Source of the DNA: Phreatobacter sp.
GTDB lineage: Bacteria; Pseudomonadota; Alphaproteobacteria; Rhizobiales; Phreatobacteraceae
DNA length: 51,701 bases
Assembly: GCA_019749835.1 (NCBI GenBank)
Contig: JAIEPJ010000158.1
Span: 1-51,701, forward strand
Reading direction: 5' to 3'
Within the stretch, counting starts at the first letter, position 1. Every line of letters begins with the position of its first letter. Below, piece after piece: positions 1 to 8,143 of the stretch. Below the pieces are notes generated by a model. It was not told the origin of the DNA. It searched no databases and saw nothing but the letters and a program-made list of their open reading frames with translations. Both the position numbers and the translations under genes were made by a program.

Positions 1-1
1 C

Positions 2-193
2 GGCGGCGCGCTGGTCACCGAGACGGTCTTCACCTGGCCGGGCCTGGGGCGGCTCTTCCTCGATTCCATCGGCTATCGCGATTACCCGGTCGTGATGGGG
101 ATCCTGATGTTCTCCGCCACCATGGTGCTGCTCGGCTCGCTCATCGCCGACATCCTCTATGCCGTGGTCGATCCGCGCATCCGGGTGGGCTGA
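2..193 (+). CDS. ABC transporter permease, DppB-like (3' end only)
   Basis: Only the last 63 codons lie in the window; the gene starts before the left edge. The visible part reads ETVFTWPGLGRLF, then a hydrophobic segment (VVMGILMFSATMVLLGSLIADILY) and ends VVDPRIRVG. This is the standard C-terminus of the first permease of peptide/nickel-type importers (DppB/OppB), inner-membrane proteins that form half of the channel. The next gene starts 3 bases after the stop and is the matching second permease, so the two are co-transcribed. Binding protein and ATPase genes would be expected further left. The substrate cannot be read from this fragment. Confidence 0.9.
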   Translation, partial: GGALVTETVFTWPGLGRLFLDSIGYRDYPVVMGILMFSATMVLLGSLIADILYAVVDPRIRVG

Positions 194-196
194 GCC

Positions 197-1075
197 ATGA
201 CCGCCATTCCCGTCACTGACGTCGTCCATCTGACACCGGCCCAGGCCGCCTGGCAGCGTTTTCGCCGCCACCGGCTCGCCATGGCCGGCGGCATCATCAT
301 CGCGCTGCTGATCTTCGGATCCTTCATCGGGCCGTTCCTGCTGCCCTTCGACGACAAGTTCATCAACATCATGCAGCGCTTTTCACCGCCGCTGACGGGC
401 GCGCATGTGCTGGGCACAGACGAACTCGGCCGCGACGTGCTGGCGCGGCTGATGATGGGCGGCCGCGTCTCGCTGACCATCGGCATCGTCGCCATGGTGA
501 TCGCCATGGCCGTCGGCATCGTCATCGGCACATTTGCAGGTTTCTATGGGGGCATCTTCGGTGCCGCCCTGATGCGCTTCGTCGATGCGGTCCTGTGTTT
601 TCCGGCGATCTTCCTGCTGCTGGCCCTGGCGGCCCTGATCGAACCGGGGCTCATCGCCACAACCATCCTGATCTCGGTCACCGCCTGGATGAGTGTCGCC
701 CGCATCGTCGAGGCCCAGGTCCGCGCCCTGCGCGAACGCGACTTCACCGCGGCGGCCATCGCCTTCGGCTCGTCGAACATGCGCATCATGTTCAAGGAAC
801 TGGTGCCCAACGCCATGGCGGCCATCGTGGTGGCGGCAACCCTCAACGTGGCCAAGGCGATCCTGCTGGAATCCTATGTCAGCTATCTCGGCTATGGCAT
901 CCAGCCGCCGGCCGCCAGTTGGGGCAACATGCTCAACAATGCCCAGATCTACATGACCAGTGCCCCCTGGCTCGCCATCGCCCCGGGCATCGCCATCACG
1001 CTCGCCGTGACCAGCTTCAACTTCCTCGGCGATGGCTTGCGCGACGCGCTCGATCCGCGCCTCGACATCCACTGA
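197..1075 (+). CDS. ABC transporter permease, DppC-like
   Basis: A full-length 292-residue inner-membrane permease of the peptide/nickel (DppC/OppC) family. An N-terminal membrane span (about residues 28-50) is followed by a short periplasmic stretch with GTDELGRDVLARL, then five further hydrophobic spans. The cytoplasmic coupling loop to the ATPase is seen around residues 170-205 (EAQVRALRERDFTAAAIAFG). It ends DGLRDALDPRL, as these permeases do. The ATG lies 3 bases after the DppB-like stop. No ATPase gene follows; the next genes are a flavin oxidase and a 2-hydroxyacid dehydrogenase, so the imported solute may be an amino-acid-like or opine-like compound that these enzymes process. That link is inference. 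Confidence 0.93.
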   Translation: MTAIPVTDVVHLTPAQAAWQRFRRHRLAMAGGIIIALLIFGSFIGPFLLPFDDKFINIMQRFSPPLTGAHVLGTDELGRDVLARLMMGGRVSLTIGIVAMVIAMAVGIVIGTFAGFYGGIFGAALMRFVDAVLCFPAIFLLLALAALIEPGLIATTILISVTAWMSVARIVEAQVRALRERDFTAAAIAFGSSNMRIMFKELVPNAMAAIVVAATLNVAKAILLESYVSYLGYGIQPPAASWGNMLNNAQIYMTSAPWLAIAPGIAITLAVTSFNFLGDGLRDALDPRLDIH

Positions 1076-1102
1076 CCGACCGATTGCCAGGAGCCTCGTG
1101 CC

Positions 1103-2431
1103 ATGTCACCGCCGCTTGACCGTATCCAGGGTGACGAGCGCCTGCCCGAGAGCGCTGACGTTGTCGTCATCGGCGGCGGGGTCATCGGCGTATCGGCCGC
1201 CTACCACCTGGCGAAGAAGGGGCATTCCGTCGCCCTCGTCGAGAAGGGCCATGTCGGCTGCGAGCAGTCGAGCCGCAACTGGGGCTGGTGCCGCCAGCAG
1301 GGCCGCGCCCGCGCCGAGATCCCGCTGGCGCGCGAGGCCCTGCGCCTGTGGGAGGAGATGCAGGCCGATGCCGGACAGGATGCCGGGTTCCGCCGCACCG
1401 GCGTGCTCTTCCTGACCAAGAACCCGGCCGAGCTCGCCGCCTGGGAGAAATGGGCCGAGATCGCCCGCGACATGCAGGTCCATTCCACGGTGCTGACCCC
1501 TGCCGAGGTGCAGGAGCGCCTGCCGGGCAACGCCGACACCTGGGTCGGTGGCCTGCATACGCCCAGCGACGGTCGCGCCGAGCCCTCCATGGCCGTGCCG
1601 GCTCTCGCCACCGCCGCCCGCAAGCACGGTGTCAGCATCCACCAGGGCTGCGCCGCCCGCGGTCTCGAACTGGCCGGCGGCCGGGTCGGTGGCGTCGTCA
1701 CCGAGAAGGGCACCATCCGCGCCTCCTCGGTGCTGCTCGCCGGCGGCGCCTGGTCCTCGCTCTTCTGCCGCCGCCACGGCATCGACCTCCCCGTCGGCCT
1801 CGTCAACGCCACGGCCTGCCGCACCACGCCTGGCCCCGACATCACCATGGGTGCCCTCGGCACGGATTTCTTCTGCATCCGCAAGCGGCTGGACGGCGGC
1901 TTTACCCTCGCCTTGCGCGGCCGCGGCACGGTGGATTTCACCCCTGACCTGATCCGCTATGCCCGCACCTTCCTGCCGACCTACCGGCAACGCCGCAAGG
2001 GCCTGAAGATCGCCTTCGGCAAGCCCTTCCTCGACCAGCTCCTGCGCGGCACCAATTGGCCGCTGGACCGCCCCTCGCCCTTCGAGGCCGAGCGCGTCCG
2101 TGATCCCGCACCCGACATGACCTTGGTGGACGAGGCGCTTGCAGCCCTGATCACCTCCAACCCGGACCTCAGGGGCATCGCCGTCGCCGAGGCCTGGGGC
2201 GGCACGATCGACACGACGCCGGACACGATCCCCGTCATCTCCGCCGTCGACACCCTTCCCGGCTTTTTCCTGGCGACGGGCTTCTCCGGCCACGGCTTCG
2301 GCATCGGCCCGGGTGCCGGCAAACTCGCAGCCGACATCGTGACCGGGGACGCCCCGCTGATCGATCCGGCCGCCTATACCTATGAGCGCCTGATCGACGG
2401 CCGCCCGCTCGCTCCGGTCGGCCTGTTCTGA
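1103..2431 (+). CDS. FAD-dependent oxidoreductase, DAO family
   Basis: A 442-residue flavoprotein of the D-amino-acid oxidase/glycine oxidase/sarcosine oxidase family. The FAD dinucleotide-binding motif GGGVIG is at residues 24-29 and is followed by an acidic strand end (VALVEKG). A second FAD contact, FSGHGFGIGPGAGKL, is near residues 395-408, the normal C-terminal signature. The SSRNWGW segment near residue 54 matches the substrate-side loop of this family. The start ATG has AGGAG nine bases upstream. Such enzymes oxidise a C-N bond of an amino acid or N-substituted amine with O2 or an electron acceptor. It lies 27 bases after the permease gene and 23 before a 2-hydroxyacid dehydrogenase, so the keto acid formed could be reduced by the next enzyme. 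Substrate unknown. Confidence 0.9.
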   Translation: MSPPLDRIQGDERLPESADVVVIGGGVIGVSAAYHLAKKGHSVALVEKGHVGCEQSSRNWGWCRQQGRARAEIPLAREALRLWEEMQADAGQDAGFRRTGVLFLTKNPAELAAWEKWAEIARDMQVHSTVLTPAEVQERLPGNADTWVGGLHTPSDGRAEPSMAVPALATAARKHGVSIHQGCAARGLELAGGRVGGVVTEKGTIRASSVLLAGGAWSSLFCRRHGIDLPVGLVNATACRTTPGPDITMGALGTDFFCIRKRLDGGFTLALRGRGTVDFTPDLIRYARTFLPTYRQRRKGLKIAFGKPFLDQLLRGTNWPLDRPSPFEAERVRDPAPDMTLVDEALAALITSNPDLRGIAVAEAWGGTIDTTPDTIPVISAVDTLPGFFLATGFSGHGFGIGPGAGKLAADIVTGDAPLIDPAAYTYERLIDGRPLAPVGLF

Positions 2432-2454
2432 GCCTGACCTGACCTGAGGCCGAC

Positions 2455-3381
2455 ATGACCTTCCTCTACAAGGCCAATCCGGTACGCGGTGCCGAATGGG
2501 GGCGCCATTTCGCAGCCATCGCCCCTGATACCCCGTTCCACCTGTGGCCCGACGTTCCCGACCCGGCGGCCGTGCGCTACCTCGCGACCTGGGTGCCGCC
2601 GGACGATATCGCGGGGACCTTTCCAAACCTCGAACTCGTCTTTTCTGTCGGCGCCGGCGTTGACCAGTTCGACTTCACAAAAGTTCCCGACCATGTGCCG
2701 CTGGTGCGCATGCTCGAGCCCAATATCGCCGAGAGCATGGTCGAATATGTCTCGCTCGCGGTGCTGGCGCTGCACCGCGACCTGCCGCGTTTCCTGAGCC
2801 AGCAGCGCCGCGAGATCTGGCAGGAAATCCAGATTACGACCGCCGCCCGCCGGCGCGTGGGCGTGATGGGCCTCGGACAGCTCGGACAGGCGGTGCTCAG
2901 CCGGCTCCGGGCCTTCGGCTTTCCGCTCGCCGGCTGGAACCGCTCGGCGCGCGCCATCGACGGGGTCGACTGCTATGCCGGCGCCGACAGCCTGCCTGCC
3001 TTCCTCGCCCGCACCGACATCCTCGTCTGCCTGCTGCCGCTGACCGACGAGACCCGCGGCATTCTCGACGCGCGCCTGTTCTCGGCCCTCCCCGCGGGCG
3101 CCATGCTCGTCAATGCCGGCCGCGGCGGCCATCTGGTGCAGGACGATCTCCTCGCCGCCCTCGACCGCGGGCACATCGCCGCCGCAATGCTCGACGTCGC
3201 CGATCCCGAGCCATTGCCGGCGGGGCATCCCTTCTGGCGGCACGAGAAGGTCATCCTCACCCCGCACATCGCCAGCATGACCCATCCGGAGACCGCAGTG
3301 CGCTTCGTGCTCGACACCATCGCCCGCCACCGCCGCGGCGCACCGCTGCCCGGCCTCGTCGACCGCAGCCGCGGCTACTGA
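2455..3381 (+). CDS. D-2-hydroxyacid dehydrogenase (glyoxylate/hydroxypyruvate reductase A-like)
   Basis: A 308-residue NAD(P)-dependent dehydrogenase. The Rossmann motif GLGQLG is at residues 139-144. The catalytic triad of the family is in place: Arg223 in NAGRGG, Glu252 in DPEPLP and His271 in TPHIAS. The short N-terminal substrate domain and the WNRSAR sequence after the cofactor strand (Arg suggests NADPH preference) resemble GhrA-type glyoxylate/hydroxypyruvate reductases. It catalyses reversible reduction of a 2-keto acid to a D-2-hydroxy acid. It is the last gene of the rightward run that begins with the dipeptide-type permeases and follows the FAD oxidase by 23 bases. Family assignment is firm; the exact keto acid is not. 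Confidence 0.92.
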   Translation: MTFLYKANPVRGAEWGRHFAAIAPDTPFHLWPDVPDPAAVRYLATWVPPDDIAGTFPNLELVFSVGAGVDQFDFTKVPDHVPLVRMLEPNIAESMVEYVSLAVLALHRDLPRFLSQQRREIWQEIQITTAARRRVGVMGLGQLGQAVLSRLRAFGFPLAGWNRSARAIDGVDCYAGADSLPAFLARTDILVCLLPLTDETRGILDARLFSALPAGAMLVNAGRGGHLVQDDLLAALDRGHIAAAMLDVADPEPLPAGHPFWRHEKVILTPHIASMTHPETAVRFVLDTIARHRRGAPLPGLVDRSRGY

Positions 3382-3504
3382 ACGCCGCCCCCCGCTCGCG
3401 CCGGTCCCGGGTGCTTGCCGCATCCCAGCCACCACTTGCGAAGGCTTGAGACCCGCAGGCCAGGGGACGGCGGTCCGAGGAACCCCGAACTGGCTACCCC
3501 GCCA

Positions 3505-3720
3505 CTAGCTCAGCGTCGCATTCTCCAGATCGACCACCAGCCGCTTCTCGGCCTTCGCCGCACGTTCTGCCAGATGCTGGCTCTTGTGCATGCTGACGAA
3601 CTCTCCCGGCGCGGAACGGCGCTGGATGGTGATCCAGCGGAATCCCTTCTGCAGCAGCATGTCGCGGTAGGCCTGGTTGAGGGGGTCCATAGGAAACTCT
3701 GTTGCCTGTATGCCCATCAT
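3505..3720 (-). CDS. Small hypothetical protein (71 aa)
   Basis: I do not recognise this protein. It is 71 residues, basic and without a signal peptide or membrane span. It has an aromatic patch (KGFRWITIQRR) and a C-terminal Ala/Lys/Glu-rich helix (HLAERAAKAEKRL). Coding is supported by a good ribosome-binding site: GAGGAG at 3725-3730 lies 4 bases before the first of two adjacent ATG codons (7 before the second). It points left, converging on the dehydrogenase gene and divergent from the acyl-CoA dehydrogenase operon. A third possible start is the internal MDPLNQ, eleven codons in. Function unknown; the gene is likely but not certain. Confidence 0.6.
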   Translation of the reverse strand: MMGIQATEFPMDPLNQAYRDMLLQKGFRWITIQRRSAPGEFVSMHKSQHLAERAAKAEKRLVVDLENATLS

Positions 3721-4027
3721 TTAGCTCCTCAATACTGTCCATGATGAAGGCATTTGCCCATTATCGAACCAACATGACGATCTTTTGACGATTGGACGTC
3801 GCGTTGATGGACATCCGGGAAGCAACGTGAGCGACGCACCCAGCCGCTGCTCCGACTTCCCCTGCGACAGGAGGGCATGAGCGCCCGCTCGGAATAGCCG
3901 GCACTCAGACACCATCGGCCGGAGGAAGGCTCGCGCCGCCGGCGGAGCCGCCACGCCAAATGATCGCTTGTTTCATCTTGTCATATGAGGAAGGCTTCTC
4001 CCGACAGCGACGTGGGACAGCCGGCGA
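3721..4027. promoter_or_regulatory. Divergent intergenic region between small ORF and acyl-CoA dehydrogenase operon
   Basis: 307 bases without a gene. It must hold the promoters of the leftward small gene and the rightward acyl-CoA dehydrogenase operon. Two things stand out. TGACGAT occurs twice (3775-3781 and 3786-3792) with an 11-base offset, one helical turn, so a regulator could bind both copies on one face. The 8-base palindrome TCATATGA lies at 3981-3988, 40 bases before the ATG at 4028. Neither can be assigned to a regulator. I see no clear sigma-70 boxes and no terminator. Confidence 0.45.
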
Positions 4028-5188
4028 ATGGATGCATTGCTGACCGAGGAACAGCGCGGCATCGTCGACAGCGTCGATCGCTTTGCCGCGCGCCATCTCC
4101 CCCCCGACGAGGTGCGCCGCCGGGACGCCGCCCATGTACCGCCCTACGACCTTCTGCCGCTGATGGGCCAAGCCGGCTTCTTCGGGCTGGCCGTGCCCGC
4201 GGATCATGGCGGCCTCGGACTCGGCTGGACCGAAGTGGCGCTGGTGCAGCAGCGACTCGGGCGTCATGGCTACATGGCAGCCTCGATCTTCAACCGGGTC
4301 GTCGGCTTCGGCGTCATGTCGGTCCTCACCTATGGCTCGCCGGTGCAGAAGCGCGCGCTGCTGCCTGGCCTCCTCGCCGGCGAGTTCTTTATGGCGCTGG
4401 CCCTGACCGAGCCCGGCGCGGGGAGCGATGCCGGCGCGATCAGGACGCGGGCCCGCCAGAACGACTCGGGATATGTGATCTCGGGCAGCAAGGTCTGGAT
4501 CAGCGATGCCGCGGGCGCCCGCTTCCTGCTGACCGCCGCGCGCACTGGGCCCGATGGTGGCGGCGCCGCAGGCATCACCCTGTTCCTCGTGCCGAGCGAC
4601 GCGCCGGGCGTTTCACTGACACCGCTGGCCAAAGTCGGCAACAATTGCATGCCGAGCTTCGAAATCGGCCTGAACGAGGTGCAGGTCGGCGCAGACGCGG
4701 TCATCGGCACCCCCGACGACGGCTTCCGCCATCTCATGTCGACGCTGCACTTTTCCCGCGCCAGCATGGCGGCGACCGTCACAGGCGCTGCGCAGGCGGC
4801 TCTCGACGGGGTCATGGACCATGCCCGGGAACGGGAGCAGTTCGGCCGCCCGATCGCCTCCTTCCAGGTGATCGCGCACCGCCTCGCCGACCTGCAGATG
4901 CGGATCGACCTGTCGCGGCTGATGGTCGGGCACCTCGCGACCCTCATCACGCGCGGCCTGCCCTGCCGGCGCGAGGCGGCCCAGGCCAAGATCATCGCGA
5001 CGGAGACCCTGCGCGACGTCGCCGACCAGGGCATGCAGATCATGGCGAGCGCCGGCTATGCGGCAGGCAGCGACATCCAGCGGTTCTGGCGCGACTCCAG
5101 GCTCTACACCTTCGGTGAGGGCACCAACGAGATCCTGCGCGACGGGATCGCCCGCGAACTCGGGTTCATGGGAAAGGGACGAACATGA
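4028..5188 (+). CDS. Acyl-CoA dehydrogenase
   Basis: A 386-residue flavoprotein with the usual three-domain length. The FAD/substrate signature ALTEPGAGSDAGA is at residues 125-137. The region that carries the catalytic base in the short- and medium-chain branches is FGEGTNEI, with Glu364. It removes two hydrogens from an acyl-CoA to give the 2-enoyl-CoA and passes electrons to ETF. Its stop overlaps the next ATG by 4 bases (ATGA), and an acyl-CoA synthetase follows two genes later, so the operon can both activate and desaturate a carboxylic acid. Neither enoyl-CoA hydratase nor thiolase is present here, so this may be a dedicated step rather than general beta-oxidation. Start choice rests on the natural N-terminus; the ribosome-binding site is weak. 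Confidence 0.93.
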   Translation: MDALLTEEQRGIVDSVDRFAARHLPPDEVRRRDAAHVPPYDLLPLMGQAGFFGLAVPADHGGLGLGWTEVALVQQRLGRHGYMAASIFNRVVGFGVMSVLTYGSPVQKRALLPGLLAGEFFMALALTEPGAGSDAGAIRTRARQNDSGYVISGSKVWISDAAGARFLLTAARTGPDGGGAAGITLFLVPSDAPGVSLTPLAKVGNNCMPSFEIGLNEVQVGADAVIGTPDDGFRHLMSTLHFSRASMAATVTGAAQAALDGVMDHAREREQFGRPIASFQVIAHRLADLQMRIDLSRLMVGHLATLITRGLPCRREAAQAKIIATETLRDVADQGMQIMASAGYAAGSDIQRFWRDSRLYTFGEGTNEILRDGIARELGFMGKGRT

Positions 5189-6048
5189 GTGGCATCAAGG
5201 CCATCGACACCGTGGTCAATATCTGGACCCCGGAGGCCCTCGCCGGCCGGCCCGACCGCACCGGCTTCTACACCGAGAAGATGCGGGTGAAGGCGGAGAC
5301 CTTCGCCGGCGTCACCCACAAGGAGATGCTGGAGCGCATGGACCGCGCCGGCATCGAGAAGAGCTTCCTCATCGCCGCCAAGGTCGGCCAGATCGGCCAC
5401 CCCGCCTGCTATCACGTGCCCTACAAGCTGGTCGCCGATGCGGTGCAGGCCCATCCCGATCGTTTTCTCGGCCTCGCCGGTCTCGACCCGACCGAGGGCA
5501 TGACCGGCGTCCGGGAGCTCGAACACGCCGTGCGCGAATATGGCTTCATCGGCGCGCATTTCTACCCGCACTGGTTCGAGCTCGCCCCCGACCATGCCAA
5601 ATGGTACCCGTTCTACGCCAAATGCGTGGAACTCGACGTGCCGATCCAGCTCCAGGTCGGCCAGTCGATGGTCTACGACCCGCGCTATCCGCGCCGCAGC
5701 GTCGGGCGGCCAATCTGCCTCGATGCGGTCGCTTGCGACTTTCCCGAACTGAAGATCGTCGGCATCCATGTGGGCATTCCCTGGACCGACGAGATGATCG
5801 CCATGGCCTGGAAACACACCAACGTCTATATCGGCTCCGACGCCCACAGCCCGAAATACTGGCCGCCGTCCTTCGTCCATTTCATCAGGAGCTTCGGCAA
5901 GACAAAGGTGCTGTTCGGCACCGACTTCCCCGTCCTCGACTTCGAGCGCACCATGGCCGAGATCGACGCTCTCGGCTTCTCCGCAGAGGTCCGCGCCCTG
6001 TTCCTGCGCGACAATGCCATCAGGCTCTACAAGCTCGACCAGCGATGA
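5185..6048 (+). CDS. Amidohydrolase_2-like protein lacking the N-terminal HxH motif
   Basis: A 287-residue TIM-barrel protein of the amidohydrolase-2 (ACMSD/gamma-resorcylate decarboxylase-like) family. The fold signature at the C-terminal side is intact: His195 in GIHVG and Asp247 in GTDFPV, plus GAHFYPHW at 123-130. However the first strand reads AIDTVVNIW, with Val10 and Asn12 where the metal-binding His-x-His normally sits, and the third expected His appears to be Gln (IQLQVGQ, about 154-160). It probably does not bind the usual divalent metal. It overlaps the genes on both sides by 3-4 bases, placing it firmly in the acyl-CoA dehydrogenase/acyl-CoA synthetase operon. A decarboxylase or hydratase-like role on the pathway acid is possible but unproven. 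Confidence 0.85.
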   Translation: MSGIKAIDTVVNIWTPEALAGRPDRTGFYTEKMRVKAETFAGVTHKEMLERMDRAGIEKSFLIAAKVGQIGHPACYHVPYKLVADAVQAHPDRFLGLAGLDPTEGMTGVRELEHAVREYGFIGAHFYPHWFELAPDHAKWYPFYAKCVELDVPIQLQVGQSMVYDPRYPRRSVGRPICLDAVACDFPELKIVGIHVGIPWTDEMIAMAWKHTNVYIGSDAHSPKYWPPSFVHFIRSFGKTKVLFGTDFPVLDFERTMAEIDALGFSAEVRALFLRDNAIRLYKLDQR

Positions 6049-7508
6049 TGAACCTCGCGGACGCCCTCGACATCCATGCCCGGGCGCGGCCCGACCATCC
6101 GGCGCTGGTCGAGAACGGCACGATCATTGGCTACGGCGAGCTCACGGCGCGGGTTCGCCGCCTCGCGGCCTGGATCACGGCACGGGTGCCTGACGAGACG
6201 GCTGTCGTCGGCCTCTGCCTCGCCGACACGGCCGGGCACGTGATCGCGCTCTACGCGCTCGCGCGCGCGGGACGCATCATCCTGCCCATGGACTTGCGCT
6301 GGAGCGAGGCCGAGCGCGCCAATGTCGCCGGTCATTTCGGCGCCAGCCTGGTGCTGACCGAGCCTGGCCAACCCGCCGTCGACGGGATCGCGACCATTGC
6401 CTGGGACGCGGCGCTGGACGAGGCCATCGCCGCCGCCGATCCCGACATCGCCTTCCCGCAGGACGGCGAAACCCCCTTCGTGCTCTCGCTCTCCTCAGGC
6501 ACGACCGGCAGGCCGAAAGGCCCGCTGATCGCCCATCGTCACTTCTTCCGCCGCTTCATGACCCATTGGATCAATCTCGGCCTGAACGGGCGGGACCGGT
6601 TCGTCATGGCGACGCCGCTCTATTTCGGCGGCGGGCGCACCTTCGCCATGTCCGTCCTCTTCTCCGGCGGCACGGTGATCATGAAACCGCCGCCCTGCAG
6701 CCCGGAAGACCTCATCGCGACGGTTGCGGCGGCGGATGCCACCAGCCTATTCCTCGTCCCGACGCAGTTCCGCCGGCTGCTGGAACTGCCGGACGCGACC
6801 CTTGCCCCGCTCAAGCGGCTGAACCTGCTGTTCTCCTCAGGCGCCCCGCTCTCGGCAGACGAACGCCGCGCGATCCGGGCCCGCATCTGCGACCGCTTCT
6901 TCGAGTACTACGCCTCGACCGAGGGCGGTGGCATCACCCTTCTCGGCCCCGCGGACATCGACGGCCATGGCGACAGCGTCGGCCGGCCGGTCTTCGCCGT
7001 CGAGGTCGAAGTGGTTGACGACGATGACACCCCCCTGCCCACCGGCATGGTCGGCCGCCTTCGCTATCGCGGCCCAGGTGTGGCGACCGCCTACCACCGC
7101 GACCCCGAGGCCTCCGTAGAGGCCTTCCGGCACGGCTGGTTCTATCCCGGCGATCTCGCAGAGATCGACGCGGCCGGCTTCGTCAGCCTCAAGGGGCGCG
7201 CCAAGGACATGATCATCCGCGGCGGCATCAACATCTATCCCGCCGATGTCGAAGCCACGCTCACCGCCCACCCGGCCGTCGCCGAGGCCGCCGTGGTCGG
7301 GTGGCCATCACGGGAATTCGGCGAGGAGATCGCCGCCTTCGTGCGGCTGTCCGGCCCCGCCGACGAAGCGAGCCTCATCGCCTTCGCCGCGGCGCGCCTG
7401 GCGCGGGCGAAATGGCCGCGGGCAGTGTTTATCGTCGACGATCTGCCGAAGAACAGCGCCGGCAAGGTGCTCAAGCGCGACCTCGCGGCCCGGCTGACGC
7501 CGCTCTGA
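6045..7508 (+). CDS. Acyl-CoA synthetase / AMP-dependent ligase (ANL superfamily)
   Basis: A 487-residue ANL-superfamily ligase. The ATP-binding P-loop LSLSSGTTGRPKG is at residues 147-159. EYYASTEGGG gives the A5 motif, GWFYPGDLAEID the A7 motif, and GRAKDMIIRGGINIYP the A8 hinge. KNSAGKVLKR near the C-terminus carries the adenylation Lys. It forms an acyl-AMP from a carboxylic acid and ATP, then an acyl-CoA. The open frame reads back to about 5058, but that upstream part is out-of-frame overlap with the two preceding genes; the real start is the ATG at 6045 (or 6048), overlapping the amidohydrolase stop. At 487 residues it is a compact member, like benzoate or short-acyl ligases. It converges tail to tail with the cysteine hydrolase gene 2 bases away. 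Confidence 0.92.
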   Translation: MMNLADALDIHARARPDHPALVENGTIIGYGELTARVRRLAAWITARVPDETAVVGLCLADTAGHVIALYALARAGRIILPMDLRWSEAERANVAGHFGASLVLTEPGQPAVDGIATIAWDAALDEAIAAADPDIAFPQDGETPFVLSLSSGTTGRPKGPLIAHRHFFRRFMTHWINLGLNGRDRFVMATPLYFGGGRTFAMSVLFSGGTVIMKPPPCSPEDLIATVAAADATSLFLVPTQFRRLLELPDATLAPLKRLNLLFSSGAPLSADERRAIRARICDRFFEYYASTEGGGITLLGPADIDGHGDSVGRPVFAVEVEVVDDDDTPLPTGMVGRLRYRGPGVATAYHRDPEASVEAFRHGWFYPGDLAEIDAAGFVSLKGRAKDMIIRGGINIYPADVEATLTAHPAVAEAAVVGWPSREFGEEIAAFVRLSGPADEASLIAFAAARLARAKWPRAVFIVDDLPKNSAGKVLKRDLAARLTPL

Positions 7509-7510
7509 CC

Positions 7511-8143
7511 TCAAGCGACGATGGGAAATTCCGCCGTCCCCTCGGCCATGGCCGCAGCCATCGCATCAAGGCCGACCACGCGGCCGAAGCCGAAGGCGAT
7601 GGCCGACAGCGACGCCTCGTGGCGCGCCTGGTCAAAATCGGCGACGGCCTCGCGCACGACGAAGGTGCGCATGTCCCGCTGCGCCGCGTCTCGGGCCGTC
7701 GTCTCGACACACATGGAGGTCGTCACGCCGCCAAGCACCAGGCTGCGGATGCCATTGGCGGCGAGGATCACATCGAGATCCGTGCCGAAAAAGGCGGAAT
7801 AGCGCGGCTTGTCGACGATGATGTCGGAAGGGTGGACCTCGGCGCCGCTATAGAGCTCGACATCGGCCGTGCCGCGCTTCAGCGCGCCCAGTTGCCCGAG
7901 GCGCGGACGGATCTCGGTCACCAGCAGCCCCGCATCGGCATAGTCGGCGCGCAGGACGTGACGCGTCCAGATCACCCTCATCCCGGCGGCACGCGCGGCG
8001 CGGGCAAGCGCCACGCAACGGTCGGCAGCATGGCGGCTCGCCGAGACGTCGCGCCCCTGGATGGCGACGAAGCCCTCCGCGTCAACGAAGCCGCGCTGCA
8101 GGTCGATGAGGACGAGTGCGGCTTCGCTCCGGTCGAAGCGCAT
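7511..8143 (-). CDS. Isochorismatase-family cysteine hydrolase
   Basis: A 210-residue member of the isochorismatase/nicotinamidase superfamily. The catalytic triad is visible: Asp14 in VLIDLQRGF, Lys112 in DKPRYSAF and Cys145 in GVTTSMCVETT, preceded by the GG-V cis-peptide segment. These enzymes hydrolyse amides such as nicotinamide, N-carbamoyl compounds, ureidoacrylate or maleamate. The ATG at 8143 overlaps the stop of the binding-protein gene by one base (TGATG), so it is translated with the ABC importer and probably acts on the imported compound. A TTG one codon upstream is also possible. Its stop is 2 bases from the stop of the converging acyl-CoA synthetase. Which amide it cleaves cannot be told from sequence. 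Confidence 0.9.
   Translation of the reverse strand: MRFDRSEAALVLIDLQRGFVDAEGFVAIQGRDVSASRHAADRCVALARAARAAGMRVIWTRHVLRADYADAGLLVTEIRPRLGQLGALKRGTADVELYSGAEVHPSDIIVDKPRYSAFFGTDLDVILAANGIRSLVLGGVTTSMCVETTARDAAQRDMRTFVVREAVADFDQARHEASLSAIAFGFGRVVGLDAMAAAMAEGTAEFPIVA

Noticed and set aside
5058-7508. An apparent 816-residue fusion ending in the acyl-CoA synthetase
   Set aside because: The first ~330 residues are out-of-frame overlap with two well-formed genes; the ligase homology begins at the ATG at 6045.
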